From: Nocardioides sp. Soil774
Lineage (GTDB): Bacteria > Actinomycetota > Actinomycetes > Propionibacteriales > Nocardioidaceae
Assembly: GCF_001428125.1 (NCBI RefSeq)
Contig: NZ_LMSM01000008.1
Span: 62,001-126,000 of the forward strand
Length of the DNA stretch: 64,000 bases
Reading direction: 5' to 3'
The number at the start of each line of letters is the position of its first letter. Position 1 is the stretch's first letter. Below, one piece after another: positions 44,332 to 53,700 of the stretch. The notes below the pieces were generated by a model, which had not been told where the DNA came from, did not search any database, and was given only the letters and a program-made list of their open reading frames with translations. The translations under genes were made by a program, and so were the position numbers.

Positions 44332-44352
44332 TGTCTAGTCGTTGACTAGACA
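44332..44352. promoter_or_regulatory. 21-bp palindromic operator candidate
   Basis: TGTCTAGTC-GTT-GACTAGACA is a perfect 9-bp inverted repeat. It lies 79 bp upstream of the sulfatase start and 22 bp downstream of the PhzE-like gene. The TGTCTAG/CTAGACA half-sites resemble GntR-type operators. Confidence 0.55.
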
Positions 44353-44373
44353 ATAGCGCACGGGAGCCGCGGA

Positions 44374-46281
44374 TCAGGTCAGGAGGTCGCGGACCGCCGT
44401 GTGCAGCAGGTCGTAGCCGTTCTCGGTGAGGATCGACTCGGCGTGGAACTGGATGCCGCGGAAGTGCGGCCCGACGATCGCGTGGATGTCGCCGGTCGTC
44501 TCATCGGCCTCCACACGCAGTCCATGAGGCAGAGTGCCGTCGGGGAGGGCAAAGCCGGCCGGCACCCGGCCGACGAAGGTGTTGTAGAAGCCCACCCGCT
44601 CCGTGCGCCCGTCGAGCCGCACCGGCGACTGGGTGCCCTGGAAGACGACGTCCTTGTAGGCGAGGTCGAGGCCCAGGCGCTGGCACAGGGTCTGGTGGCC
44701 CAGGCACACCGCGAGGAAGGGCTGCCCGGAGGCGAGCAGGTCGTCGACCGCGCGGCGGAACGACGCGATCTTGGGGTGCTCGCCCTCGCGGGGGTCACCC
44801 GGTCCGGGGCCGACGATCACCAGGTCGGCGCCGTCGAAGGCACCCGGCTCGTAGTCCTCGTGCCGCACCACCCGCGACGTCATCCCGAAGACGCCGAGCA
44901 CGTGGACGAGCATGTTCACGAAGTCGTCCTCGCCGTGCAGGATCACCGCGCTCCGCCCCGCCAGGCCCGGGTCGGCGGGCTCGCCCGCCTGGTCGGTGAG
45001 CCAGAAGCGCGAGAGCCGCTGGTTGCGCGAGCCGAGGGCGAGCAGGACGTCCTCGTCGCGGGCCAGCTCGGCGATGTCGGTGCCGTCGGAGCCGGCCGCG
45101 GGCGCGAGCCCGAAGGCGCTGAGGATGCCGCCGGCCTTGGCGCGGGTCTCGGCGACCTCGTAGGCCGGGTCGGAGTCGCGCACGAGCGTCGCCCCGGCGG
45201 TGACCTTGAGCTCGCCCGCCGGCGAGACGTCGGCGGTGCGGATCAGGATCGGGCTGTCCATGGTGGGCGTGCCGTCGGGCGAGCGGCCGAAGAGCGCCAG
45301 GGCCGCGCCGTAGTAGCCCCGGCCCTCGGGCTCGTAGTCGGCGATCAGCCGGCAGGCGTTCTCGACCGGCGCGCCCGTGACCGTGGCGGCGTACATCGTG
45401 TCGCGCAGGATCTCGCGGTGGTCGCGCTCGGAGCGCCCCGCGAGGAGGTATTCGGTGTGGATGAGGTGGGTCATCGGCTTGAGGAAGGGGCCCAGCACCT
45501 GCCCGCCCTCGTGGCAGATGTCGCACATCATCTTGAGCTCCTCGTCGACCACCATGAAGAGCTCGAAGACCTCCTTCTCGTCGGCGAGGAAGTCGAGCAG
45601 CCGCTCCTTGAGCGCGTCGCCGTGCCCCGCGACCCGGAAGGTGCCGGAGATGGGGTTCATCCGCACGTCGCCCGAGCGCACCGACACGTGCCGCTCGGGG
45701 CTCGCGCCGATGAGGAAGCGGTCGCCGGTGAAGAAGACGAAGGTCCAGTAGGCCCCGCGCTCGCGCTCGAGCAGCCGGCGGAACACCGTCAGGGCGCGCG
45801 AGGCGTCCCAGTCGGCGAGGACCGCGCGGTAGTGCCGGCCGATGACGAGGTTGGCACCCTCGCCCTGCCCGATCTCGTCGCGGATGATCGCCTCGACCAC
45901 CCGCTCGTAGTCGTCGTCGCTGGTGGCGAACCCGCCGCGGTCGGCGAGCTCCACCGGCACGTCGGGCAGCGCCGCGAGCAGGTCGTCCACCGACACCTCG
46001 TGCTCGACCTCGATGTCGACCACCGTCAGCGGGGTGCCGTCGTCGATGGCGGCGAAGCCGCGCTCGCGCACCTGGCGGAACGGCACCGCGACGAGCCGGT
46101 CGGCGCTGCGCCCCGGCTCGGGCGCACCGGTCTCCAGGGGGATGTCGAGCAGGCTCGCGACCTCGTGCGGCGTGCCACCGACCAGGCCCGCGGTGGGCGC
46201 GGCCTTTCGCCGGATGACCGCCCACGCCCCGTGCCCCTGGATCTGCTCCAGGAGGTCGTGGACGGAAGCGGTGTCGGTCAT
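44374..46281 (-). CDS. Fused anthranilate synthase-type protein (TrpE-TrpG/PhzE-like)
   Basis: This 635-residue protein has an N-terminal chorismate-utilising domain (FFTGDRFLIGASPERHVSV, NPISGTFRV, EVFELFMVVDEELKMMCDIC, TEYLLAGRS, TVTGAPVENACRL) and a C-terminal class-I amidotransferase (VGPGPGDPREGEHP, catalytic Cys in AVCLGHQTLC, FHAESILTENG). It converts chorismate and glutamine to anthranilate or ADIC. The fused order matches PhzE and actinobacterial fused TrpEG. A TAGGGT -10 seven bases before the ATG suggests a leaderless mRNA. Whether it feeds tryptophan or a secondary metabolite is open; no phz genes are nearby. Confidence 0.9.
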   Translation of the reverse strand: MTDTASVHDLLEQIQGHGAWAVIRRKAAPTAGLVGGTPHEVASLLDIPLETGAPEPGRSADRLVAVPFRQVRERGFAAIDDGTPLTVVDIEVEHEVSVDDLLAALPDVPVELADRGGFATSDDDYERVVEAIIRDEIGQGEGANLVIGRHYRAVLADWDASRALTVFRRLLERERGAYWTFVFFTGDRFLIGASPERHVSVRSGDVRMNPISGTFRVAGHGDALKERLLDFLADEKEVFELFMVVDEELKMMCDICHEGGQVLGPFLKPMTHLIHTEYLLAGRSERDHREILRDTMYAATVTGAPVENACRLIADYEPEGRGYYGAALALFGRSPDGTPTMDSPILIRTADVSPAGELKVTAGATLVRDSDPAYEVAETRAKAGGILSAFGLAPAAGSDGTDIAELARDEDVLLALGSRNQRLSRFWLTDQAGEPADPGLAGRSAVILHGEDDFVNMLVHVLGVFGMTSRVVRHEDYEPGAFDGADLVIVGPGPGDPREGEHPKIASFRRAVDDLLASGQPFLAVCLGHQTLCQRLGLDLAYKDVVFQGTQSPVRLDGRTERVGFYNTFVGRVPAGFALPDGTLPHGLRVEADETTGDIHAIVGPHFRGIQFHAESILTENGYDLLHTAVRDLLT

Positions 46282-46357
46282 GACGCAGACCCTACTTCCG
46301 AGGGAATGCGGGTTCCGCACCGTCTTGGGGCCGGCAATTCTGCGGCAGACTGCGACC

Positions 46358-48307
46358 ATGGCAACCGTGCTTGCGAGTCGGGTCTGTCGCTCCGGACGGG
46401 CAGCATGGGGGCTCGCCACCTTGGTACTGCTCGGCAGCGTCCTCTCGACCGTCGCCGGGCTGAGCCCCGTGGTACTGCTGTCGTGCGTCGTCGCCCTGCT
46501 GAGCGCCGCTCTCTCCCGCCCATTCGGCTGGGTGCTGGGAGCTGCAGTCGCCTCGCTCACGCTGGTGGCTGCATTTATGGCGTTGGGACAGCTCTACCTC
46601 CGCATCGGAATCCCCTTCGTCGCGGGCAACACCCTCGTTCTCTCGTTGACGGGCGCCTCCTCCCTCGCCGTGATGGCCAAGGGCGTCAGACCTCGTCCCC
46701 TCTCGGGCGAGGCTCGGTGGCTCGCGTTCGGCGCCGCGATCACCCCCGCCGTCTGCACCGCCTCTCTGATCGTCGTCCGGATGGCCTCATCGAGTCCCAA
46801 GCTCGCCTGGATGATGAACAACGACAGCGCCTTCAACCTGTTCACATCGCAGCACATCCTGAGGGACGGCGGGGTAGACCCCGAGAAGCACCCCAGCCCA
46901 GCCGCGGGGATCAGCGAGATGGTGGCGCTGTTCACCGGGCCGGGGCGTGATGGAATTGCGTCGGCTGACCTCTTGGAGCACGATCTGGTCAGGGCGATGC
47001 AGCTCCTGGTTCTGGCCACCTCGGCTCTCAGCTTCGTCGGCGCCATAGGTGTTGTCCTTGCGGCGCGGGGCGGACCGCTCGTGACCCGCTTCTGTGTGGC
47101 AGTGGCGGTCGCGGTGCTGCCCTGGACTTGGATCATGTTCGGACAGGCGACCCAGTTCGGGTTCTGGAACGCGATCGTCAGCAGCGCGGTCCTCGCGACT
47201 GCGTGGCTGGCCTTCGCTGAGGCCGACCGGCACCCAACGGCTGCTTCCGCTGCACAGGCACTCGCGGGCACGGCGCTGCTGGCGCTCTGGGCGCCGCTCC
47301 TTCTCGCTCCAGCACTGTTCGGCCTGATCCTGGTCCTGCGCCACTGGCGCGCGCACATGGGACTACGGAGGTGGGCGCTCGGTGCCTGGCTCGCACCGGT
47401 GGCCCTGCTGGCCTGGTACTTCGTGTTCGTGGTGCGGCCCCTTTTCACCTCCCAAGGAGCCGCACTCGGCGCGGACGGCGCGATGTTCCCGATGGCCAAG
47501 ACCACGGTGCAGGCAATCCTGATCACCAGCGCGGCGATCGGTCTCCTCGCCTACTCGGGGCGCGGCCGGACCGGCGAGATGCTCGGCGCTGCTGCTGTGC
47601 TGATCGCAGGGATAGCGGGTCTGGAGTACCTGATCGCCCAACGGGAAGGAGCGCCCTCGGGTCCGTGGGGTTACTACCCCGCCAAGTTTGGGTGGCTCAT
47701 CGCCTACCTGGCCATCTTGGTGGGCGCACGCGCCGCAGCTGCGATCGCCATGCCTTCGCCCACGGAGCCGACGCCAGGCGCGCCTGATCGGCGGCCTGGC
47801 TCGGGGCGATCAGCGGCTGCCGCGATTGCCCCTATCGCTACGACGGTGGCCATGCTCATCCAAGTGCCCCCCGCGGATCCACGGCCTCTCACCGCCGCCC
47901 ACCCGGTGTCGCTGCCAACGCCCGTATGGAGTCCGGGCGCCATCCTGCCTGTGCTGTCCATCGCCCAGGAGCACGGCTCCAGCGAGCTGGACCCGGCAGT
48001 CGCGACCCTGCTGAAGATCTCATCACCGGAGGAGAAGCACGTGCTTTCCCGGTTCCACGCCGACCCGGCACTGGATGCGTTCGTGAACTTCTGGCTGCTC
48101 TCCCAGCCGGTCGTCGAGGACAACGACGCTGTTCGGTACTACGCCTACTTCCTCGAACCGGACAACCCGGACTCCTTCTGCGACCTGGCCACGACGTGGG
48201 GTCCGGGACTCGAGGTGTGGACCAAGGACGTCCAGTGGGGCCGCCAGCTCGAGAGGCGCTGCCAGGACGCCGACTGGAGCGTCGTCAGCGTCCACCCCGC
48301 CAGCTGA
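46358..48307 (+). CDS. Large polytopic membrane protein, possibly GT-C-like
   Basis: The ATG at 46358 (649 residues) follows CAGACT by six bases, a leaderless pattern. About eleven hydrophobic helices fill residues 12-480. The first soluble loop has WMMNNDSAFNLFTSQHILRDGG with an Asp, as in GT-C glycosyltransferases, and a C-terminal extracytoplasmic domain spans residues 510-649. It may transfer a lipid-linked sugar in envelope glycan assembly, but I do not recognise the family. The stop overlaps the convergent acyltransferase gene by 23 bp. Codon use is slightly less G/C-rich than its neighbours. Confidence 0.75.
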   Translation: MATVLASRVCRSGRAAWGLATLVLLGSVLSTVAGLSPVVLLSCVVALLSAALSRPFGWVLGAAVASLTLVAAFMALGQLYLRIGIPFVAGNTLVLSLTGASSLAVMAKGVRPRPLSGEARWLAFGAAITPAVCTASLIVVRMASSSPKLAWMMNNDSAFNLFTSQHILRDGGVDPEKHPSPAAGISEMVALFTGPGRDGIASADLLEHDLVRAMQLLVLATSALSFVGAIGVVLAARGGPLVTRFCVAVAVAVLPWTWIMFGQATQFGFWNAIVSSAVLATAWLAFAEADRHPTAASAAQALAGTALLALWAPLLLAPALFGLILVLRHWRAHMGLRRWALGAWLAPVALLAWYFVFVVRPLFTSQGAALGADGAMFPMAKTTVQAILITSAAIGLLAYSGRGRTGEMLGAAAVLIAGIAGLEYLIAQREGAPSGPWGYYPAKFGWLIAYLAILVGARAAAAIAMPSPTEPTPGAPDRRPGSGRSAAAAIAPIATTVAMLIQVPPADPRPLTAAHPVSLPTPVWSPGAILPVLSIAQEHGSSELDPAVATLLKISSPEEKHVLSRFHADPALDAFVNFWLLSQPVVEDNDAVRYYAYFLEPDNPDSFCDLATTWGPGLEVWTKDVQWGRQLERRCQDADWSVVSVHPAS

Positions 48308-49424
48308 CCTTGACCTGCGCCAGCCGGGGAACCCTGTTCTTCAGACGCAGAGCAGGCTTCTCGACCACGTGCCAGGAGATCAGTGCCAGGAGCGCGGTCA
48401 GGGCGGTGACGACGATCAGGTTCACAGCCATGTTCTGCACGCCGGCCACATGGATCACGGTCTGTTGAACGGGGAAGGCCCATAGGTAGATGCCGTAGGA
48501 CAGGTCGCCGAAGCGCGCAGCCTGGCGGATGTACGGCGTGCTCGCCAGGCCGACGGCAAGGACGAGATAAGGCAGCGCGACCCACGAGACGTGGCCGACC
48601 CATGTCGGCTCGATCGCGATGACCAACAGGTAGGTCGCGAAGAGGCCGACGGCAACGTCGGCGCGGAAGAGTCCGGAGACCCGCTCGTGCCCCAAGCGCA
48701 GCAGCACTCCGGCGGCGAAGAAGACCCACATGACCGCGGCGTCAGAGATGCGCGTGCCGTAGACGACCGCCGACTCCATCGGCGGGGTCGCGGCGTACCA
48801 GAGCGAGAGGGCTAGGAGCACCGCGATGACCGCTGGCCGCGCCAGCCGCGGCACGACGAGCGCCAGGGGGACCACGATGTAGCACAGGAACTCGGCCGGC
48901 AGCGTCCAGAGCGAGCCGTTGACGACGTTGGCGTAGGGGAGGTCAGTGAAGACGCCGGGCAGGAAGTAGACGGGCTTCATCAGGATGTTGTTGAGGTAGT
49001 CGGTCGTCTGCGGATGCGTGGCGTAGTCGCCGACCGGCAGCACCGTCAGCAGCGGGCCGAGCACGCAGGCGCAGACCAGCACGACCACGGCTAGGCCGGG
49101 GAAGATGCGCAAGCATCGTGCGGCAGCGTAGGACAGCGGGTCACGCGTGCGGTTCCAGCTCGCGGTGATCAGGTAGCCACTGATCGAGAAGAAGATCACG
49201 ACGCCGATGCTCTGCACGCCGTAGCCGATCAGGCCCGGCGTCGCGGCGGGGGCGCCCAGGAGCGGGTAGGCGTGCCCGAGGACCACCAGCAGCGCGCCCA
49301 CCAGGCGCAGGAAGTCGAAGTTGTTGGCGCGGTGGGTCATCGGGCGCTCGACGGTTTCGTCCGGGTCCGCCACGACCTGGCTCTCGGCCTCCACCCGGCC
49401 AACCGTCCGGTCCGCGGCGGTCAC
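48285..49424 (-). CDS. Acyltransferase family 3 (OafA-like) membrane protein
   Basis: This 379-residue protein has ten hydrophobic segments. NNFDFLRLVGALLVVLGHAYPL carries the conserved Arg and His of acyltransferase-3, with FFSISGYLITASW and NGSLWTLPAEFLCYIVVPL. It O-acetylates or acylates sugars of surface polysaccharides. The GTG start at 49424 has a GGGAG nine bases upstream; the internal ATG at 49340 lacks one. Its 3' end overlaps the convergent membrane-protein gene. Confidence 0.9.
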   Translation of the reverse strand: MTAADRTVGRVEAESQVVADPDETVERPMTHRANNFDFLRLVGALLVVLGHAYPLLGAPAATPGLIGYGVQSIGVVIFFSISGYLITASWNRTRDPLSYAAARCLRIFPGLAVVVLVCACVLGPLLTVLPVGDYATHPQTTDYLNNILMKPVYFLPGVFTDLPYANVVNGSLWTLPAEFLCYIVVPLALVVPRLARPAVIAVLLALSLWYAATPPMESAVVYGTRISDAAVMWVFFAAGVLLRLGHERVSGLFRADVAVGLFATYLLVIAIEPTWVGHVSWVALPYLVLAVGLASTPYIRQAARFGDLSYGIYLWAFPVQQTVIHVAGVQNMAVNLIVVTALTALLALISWHVVEKPALRLKNRVPRLAQVKVSWRGGR

Positions 49425-49551
49425 CTCGGGTGGCTCCCGCCAAGGGAGGGTGTCATGTGCAGCGGTCCGATCAGCAGCGGTCAGGGCGGGTCGTAGCCTA
49501 CGCCGACCTTAGACTCGGTCGGATATCCGTCAGCACGCCAGGAGCCGACCC

Positions 49552-50463
49552 TTGACCGTCCCCCCTTCCCCGCCGAGCTCGATCGCCGCGCTCACGGTGC
49601 TGTACGGCAACTCGCCGGCCGCCGCGGAGCGCACCGTCTCAGCCTTCGACAACGCCGCCCGGATCGCTTCCGAGGAAGGGCTCCTCGACCGGCTGGTGCT
49701 CGCCTTCGGGGACGCGTCACCGCAGCCCCTGCTCGACGACGGCCAGGTCGCCCGGCTGCGCGAGAGCACCTCGTACATCGAGGTCACCTACGAGTTCTTC
49801 GACGAGAACACCGGCACCTCACGGGGCCAGAACAGGCTGAGCCGCTCCACCGCGTCGGACCACGTGCTGATCTGCAACCCCGACGTGGTCCCCGAGGGAC
49901 GCGGGCTCGTGCGGCTGCTCGAGGCCCTCGCCGACCCGGGCGTGGGCATGGCCGAGGCCAAGCAGCAGCCGGTCGAGCACCCCAAGGACTACGACCCCGC
50001 CACCGGCGCGAGCTCGTGGGGCTCGGGGGCCTTCTCACTGGTTCGACGTTCGGCCTTCGAGGAGGTCGGCGGCTTCGATGAGGACACCTTCTTCCTCTAC
50101 TGCGACGACGTGGACCTATCCTGGCGCCTGCGCGAGGCCGGTCACCGTGTGGTCAACCAGCCGTCCGCGGTGGTCTTCCACGACAAGGACCTGAGCCCCC
50201 AGGGCGGCTGGGTGCCCACCGAGGCCGAGCGCTACTTCTCCGCCGAGGCGGCGCTGCTGCTCGCCCACAAGTGGTCGCGCGACGACGTGCTCGACGACAC
50301 CCTGGCCCTGCTGGACGCCTCCACCGACGAGGTGCACCGGCGGGCAACGACGGAGTTCCGCAAGCGCCGCGACGCCGGCACGCTGGCCCCGCGACGCGAC
50401 GCGGACCACGCGGTCGGCCAGTTCGTCGCCGGAAACTACGCCCAGCACAGGTTCGCCCTGTGA
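49552..50463 (+). CDS. Family 2 glycosyltransferase (WbbL/rhamnosyltransferase-like)
   Basis: The TTG at 49552 has GGAG seven bases upstream (303 residues). The GT-A fold includes VLYGNSPAAAERTV near the start, a DXD-like site in HVLICNPDVVPE, GSGAFSLVRRSAFEEVGGFDEDTFFLYCDDVDLSWRLREAGHRV and the C-terminal VFHDKD. These match WbbL-type enzymes that add rhamnose or a similar sugar to cell-surface glycans. It overlaps the next gene by four bases (GTGA). Sugar and acceptor are unknown. Confidence 0.9.
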   Translation: MTVPPSPPSSIAALTVLYGNSPAAAERTVSAFDNAARIASEEGLLDRLVLAFGDASPQPLLDDGQVARLRESTSYIEVTYEFFDENTGTSRGQNRLSRSTASDHVLICNPDVVPEGRGLVRLLEALADPGVGMAEAKQQPVEHPKDYDPATGASSWGSGAFSLVRRSAFEEVGGFDEDTFFLYCDDVDLSWRLREAGHRVVNQPSAVVFHDKDLSPQGGWVPTEAERYFSAEAALLLAHKWSRDDVLDDTLALLDASTDEVHRRATTEFRKRRDAGTLAPRRDADHAVGQFVAGNYAQHRFAL

Positions 50464-51545
50464 GCGCCGTGGCCGAGGACCTCGACCGGTCCACCAGCCC
50501 CTTCCTGACCGTCGTCGTGCCCGTCGGCACCACCGGCACCCAGGCACTGCGCGAGTCGCTGCTCTGCCTGGTCGGCCAGGACGACGTCGACTTCGAGGTC
50601 GTGCTCGTCACGCCGCCCGGTGCCGCTCCCGAGGAGGACGGCGAGGTCGACGAGGTCGTCTCGGACCAGCCGCCCCGCCTGGCCGCACGCCTGCGTCGCG
50701 TGGTCGCCGACGCGGCGACCCCGGGCGCCGTGCGCAACGCCGGCCTGGCGGATGCCCAGGGCCGCTTCGTGACGGTGCTGCCCGAGGGAGACCTCGTCCT
50801 CGGCAGCTGGGTGACCACCTTCCGCGCCGCCGAGCCGTCGCCCGAGAGGCGGTTGCTGCGCGCGCTCGGCGTCACCCAGGAGCACTCGCTCGTCGAGGTG
50901 GCGGGCCACCAGGCGGTCCGCGCGGACGGGCCGCCGCGCGCGCTGGCACCCAGCCGCTTCTCGCTGTGGCAGCACGCCCTGGAGCCGCTCTCCGCGCCGG
51001 CGACCTGGGCGTGGCCGCGAGACCTGGTGCGGAGCCACGGGCTGGGCTACGACGCGACCGTGACCGACGACGCCGACTGGGAGCTCCTCGTCCGCGCCGC
51101 GGAGCTCGTCGGGGTCAGCGACCTTGAGGTCGTCACGTCGCTGCACCGTGAGTGGGTCGGCACCGCACCCGCCAGCACCGGTGACGGGCCTACGGCCCGC
51201 GACCTCATCGACGCCCGCCCCCTGGTGGTGCCGCCGGGCGAGGCGCAGCACCTGCGGGCCGGGTCGTCGGAGAGCGCGACCACCCGGGCGCTGGCGCAGG
51301 AGCTCACGCGCACCGCCGAGGAGCTGCGCCTCACCCATGACCACGCCGTCAACCTCGAGGCCGTGGTGCGCAGCCTCCAGGACCGGCTCGAGTCCGAGCA
51401 GGACCGCCACGAGCAGCAGGTGGCCCGGCTGCGCCGCAAGCTGGAGTCGGCCCGCTCGGCTCGACCGGGCGACGGTGCTGTGCCCACCGAAAAGCCGGCC
51501 ACCAAGGGCTCGTGGCGCCGACGGGGCCGCGGCTCCGGGGACTGA
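50460..51545 (+). CDS. Glycosyltransferase-2-like protein with C-terminal coiled coil
   Basis: The GTG at 50460 overlaps the previous stop. The 361-residue product begins with a GT2-like fold (FLTVVVPVGTTGTQALRESLLCLVGQDDVDFEVVLV, RNAGLADAQGRFV) but the usual DXD is replaced by PEGDLV, so activity is doubtful. From about residue 290 it becomes a coiled coil (ELTRTAEELRLTHDHAVNLEAVVRSLQDRLESEQDRHEQQVARLRRKL), which may join it to partner proteins. A basic tail ends the protein. Its stop lies in the loop of a hairpin. Confidence 0.75.
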   Translation: MSAVAEDLDRSTSPFLTVVVPVGTTGTQALRESLLCLVGQDDVDFEVVLVTPPGAAPEEDGEVDEVVSDQPPRLAARLRRVVADAATPGAVRNAGLADAQGRFVTVLPEGDLVLGSWVTTFRAAEPSPERRLLRALGVTQEHSLVEVAGHQAVRADGPPRALAPSRFSLWQHALEPLSAPATWAWPRDLVRSHGLGYDATVTDDADWELLVRAAELVGVSDLEVVTSLHREWVGTAPASTGDGPTARDLIDARPLVVPPGEAQHLRAGSSESATTRALAQELTRTAEELRLTHDHAVNLEAVVRSLQDRLESEQDRHEQQVARLRRKLESARSARPGDGAVPTEKPATKGSWRRRGRGSGD

Positions 51546-51554
51546 CGTCCCCGG
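51535..51554. terminator. Hairpin between convergent genes with stop codon in the loop
   Basis: CCGGGGAC (51535-51542) pairs with GTCCCCGG (51547-51554); the loop TGAC includes the TGA of the + strand gene. It is 1 bp from the stop of the - strand glycosyltransferase gene. Confidence 0.55.
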
Positions 51555-51555
51555 C

Positions 51556-53700
51556 TCAGCGCGTACGACGTCCTGCGCGGGACCGCATGACGGGCTCCGC
51601 GCGCAGCCGCGCGACCAGCTCCTCGAGGTCGCCGGGCGACAGGTCCACGATGGAAGTCGCGGGCCGCGCGTGCGGCCGCTCGGCCAGCAACAGGTCGGCC
51701 TCGCGGAGCAGCGCGAGCTGCCGGGCGTGCCGCTTGCGGAGCCGCTCGCGGACCTCCTGCACCTTGTCCTGGGCGGCCTTGGCGCGCTCGCGCCACTCGT
51801 GCGAGGCCTCGACGGCCCGGTCGTGGGCCGCCTTGACCTCGTCCATCTGCAGGATCACGTGGTGCTGCGAGGTCGCGAGCCGGCGCGCCATGCGGTGGGC
51901 GGTGTTGGAGTCCTTGTGGGCCTTGCGCAGCGACGCGACCGTGCGTTGCGTCTCCTCCGGCGACATGAGCAGCACCGACTGCTCGAAGGCACTCTGGACC
52001 CGCTTGCGGGCCGCCGCCCACTCAGCCTTGCTGTGTACCGCTCGAGAGGACCCGGTGTGCACCCACCAGCGGTAGACGCTCGTGACCTCGCGGACCGATG
52101 CCACGCCGAGGACGGCGGCGCACCGCACGAGGAGGTCCCAGTCCTCGGTGGTGTCGAGGGACTCGTCGAAGCGCAGGCCGAGGTCGTGGAAGGCCCCGCG
52201 GGGGAAGGCGACCGTCATGAACGGGCTGTAGTTGGCGACGAGGTGGTCGACGAGGCTGAAGTCCATCGGCCACTCGCGGAACGGGTCGTCGACCGACACC
52301 GCGCACAGCGTGTCGATGCCCCCCACCGGCGCGACGTCCTGGCGGACCGCCACCGCACGCAGGACGCGCCCGTCGTGCTCGGCTGCCGCGGCCTTGAAGG
52401 TGGCGACGTAGTGCGCCAGGACCGTGTCGTCATCGTCAAGCGCGACGACGTAGCGACCGCGCGCTGCGGTGAAGCCGTCGTTCAGGGGCGCGGCGCGCCC
52501 GGGCCGCTCGGCCTCGACCACCCGCACCCTCGAGCGCAGCCACCCGGGCGCGGAGTCGACGACCGATCGCACCGCCGCAAGCTCCTGCGTCGTCGTGCGG
52601 TGGCACATCAGCAGGACCTCGAAGTCGCGGTCGCCCTGGCCGGCCAGGCAGGTCAGCATGTCCTCGAGGCAGTGCAGGCGGCGCCCCTGGGTGCGCGTCA
52701 CGATGCTGAGGAACGGCGTGTCCGCGGCCGTGGCGCGGTCGGCGCTCGCGGCGGGCCGGAGGCCGAGCTGCTGCGCGAGCGCGCCGAGCGCGCTGCCCGG
52801 CAGCAGGGCCGGGTGGGTCGCAGGGTCCCACTCCACCGGGCGGTCGGCCGCGACGGGGACCAGCCCCTCGATCCGGGCGTCCCACCCGAGCCGGAGCGGC
52901 AGGCTGACGACACCCGTCTCGGCGACGACGACGTCGATGCCGCGGGCCGCGGCGGCGTCGAGCAGCGCGTTGCCCGAGACTTCCGACGGCTCGGCGAGGA
53001 GGGCATCGTCGAGCGCGGCGACGTGCGCGGCGCGCGTCGCGCAGCACGCGCCGCTGACCCGCGCCTGCAGGACGAAGCCGTCCTGCGCCCGGAGGTCGTG
53101 GCTCGACATCGCGGCGTCGTCGCGCCCCGGGCCCACGTCTTCCGCCCGGTCGCCCTCCGCCTCGTCGGGGTCGCCCTCGTCGTCCTCGCCCTCCGCCTCG
53201 TCGGTGTCGTCCTCGTCGTCCTCGTCGTCGGGGTCGTCGTGCTCGTCGTCCGAGCCGGGATACCTGGTCTCCTGCAGGAAGGCCGCCGACGGGTCGGTGT
53301 CGTCCTCGAGGTGGTAGCCGCGCTGTCGGTCGCTGACCCGGGTCAGCTCGACGGGGAGCGCGCGGGCGTCGACGACACGGTCCGGGGACAGCAGCGCCTC
53401 CCCGACCAGCCGCTCCATCAGGTGGGGTCCGGGCACGGCGTACGCCTCCGCGACGACCACGGGCGAGTCAGCGGGCACCCCGAGCACCGCGACCGCCGCC
53501 GCCGGCGTGGGGTAGTCGATGCCGGCCGGCACCACGCCCAAGCCGGCCCAGGCGCGCACGATGCGTCCGCCACCCGGGTAGGCCTCGAGCGCCTCTTGCC
53601 AGGCCTCGACCTGACGGGGCTCGGGAGCGCTGGAGCGCTCGATCAGGACGATCAGGACGGTCGGCAGGTCAACAGGCACAGGCTCCCTCTCGGACGACAC
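51556..53700 (-). CDS. Large glycosyltransferase with acidic linker and coiled-coil tail
   Basis: I use the GTG at 53700 (714 residues); start choice is uncertain because AGGGAG lies only 3 bases before a second GTG at 53679. Residues about 130-180 form a very acidic linker (DDEHDDPDDEDDEDDTDEAEG). The GT2 domain spans about 330-560, with FLSIVTRTQGRRLHCLEDMLTCLAGQ, RGRYVVALDDDDTVL (the DXD site) and the aromatic WDLLVRCAAVLG segment. The C-terminal 130 residues are a coiled coil. It probably acts in the same surface-glycan system as the two preceding genes, on the opposite strand. Confidence 0.8.
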   Translation of the reverse strand: MSSEREPVPVDLPTVLIVLIERSSAPEPRQVEAWQEALEAYPGGGRIVRAWAGLGVVPAGIDYPTPAAAVAVLGVPADSPVVVAEAYAVPGPHLMERLVGEALLSPDRVVDARALPVELTRVSDRQRGYHLEDDTDPSAAFLQETRYPGSDDEHDDPDDEDDEDDTDEAEGEDDEGDPDEAEGDRAEDVGPGRDDAAMSSHDLRAQDGFVLQARVSGACCATRAAHVAALDDALLAEPSEVSGNALLDAAAARGIDVVVAETGVVSLPLRLGWDARIEGLVPVAADRPVEWDPATHPALLPGSALGALAQQLGLRPAASADRATAADTPFLSIVTRTQGRRLHCLEDMLTCLAGQGDRDFEVLLMCHRTTTQELAAVRSVVDSAPGWLRSRVRVVEAERPGRAAPLNDGFTAARGRYVVALDDDDTVLAHYVATFKAAAAEHDGRVLRAVAVRQDVAPVGGIDTLCAVSVDDPFREWPMDFSLVDHLVANYSPFMTVAFPRGAFHDLGLRFDESLDTTEDWDLLVRCAAVLGVASVREVTSVYRWWVHTGSSRAVHSKAEWAAARKRVQSAFEQSVLLMSPEETQRTVASLRKAHKDSNTAHRMARRLATSQHHVILQMDEVKAAHDRAVEASHEWRERAKAAQDKVQEVRERLRKRHARQLALLREADLLLAERPHARPATSIVDLSPGDLEELVARLRAEPVMRSRAGRRTR

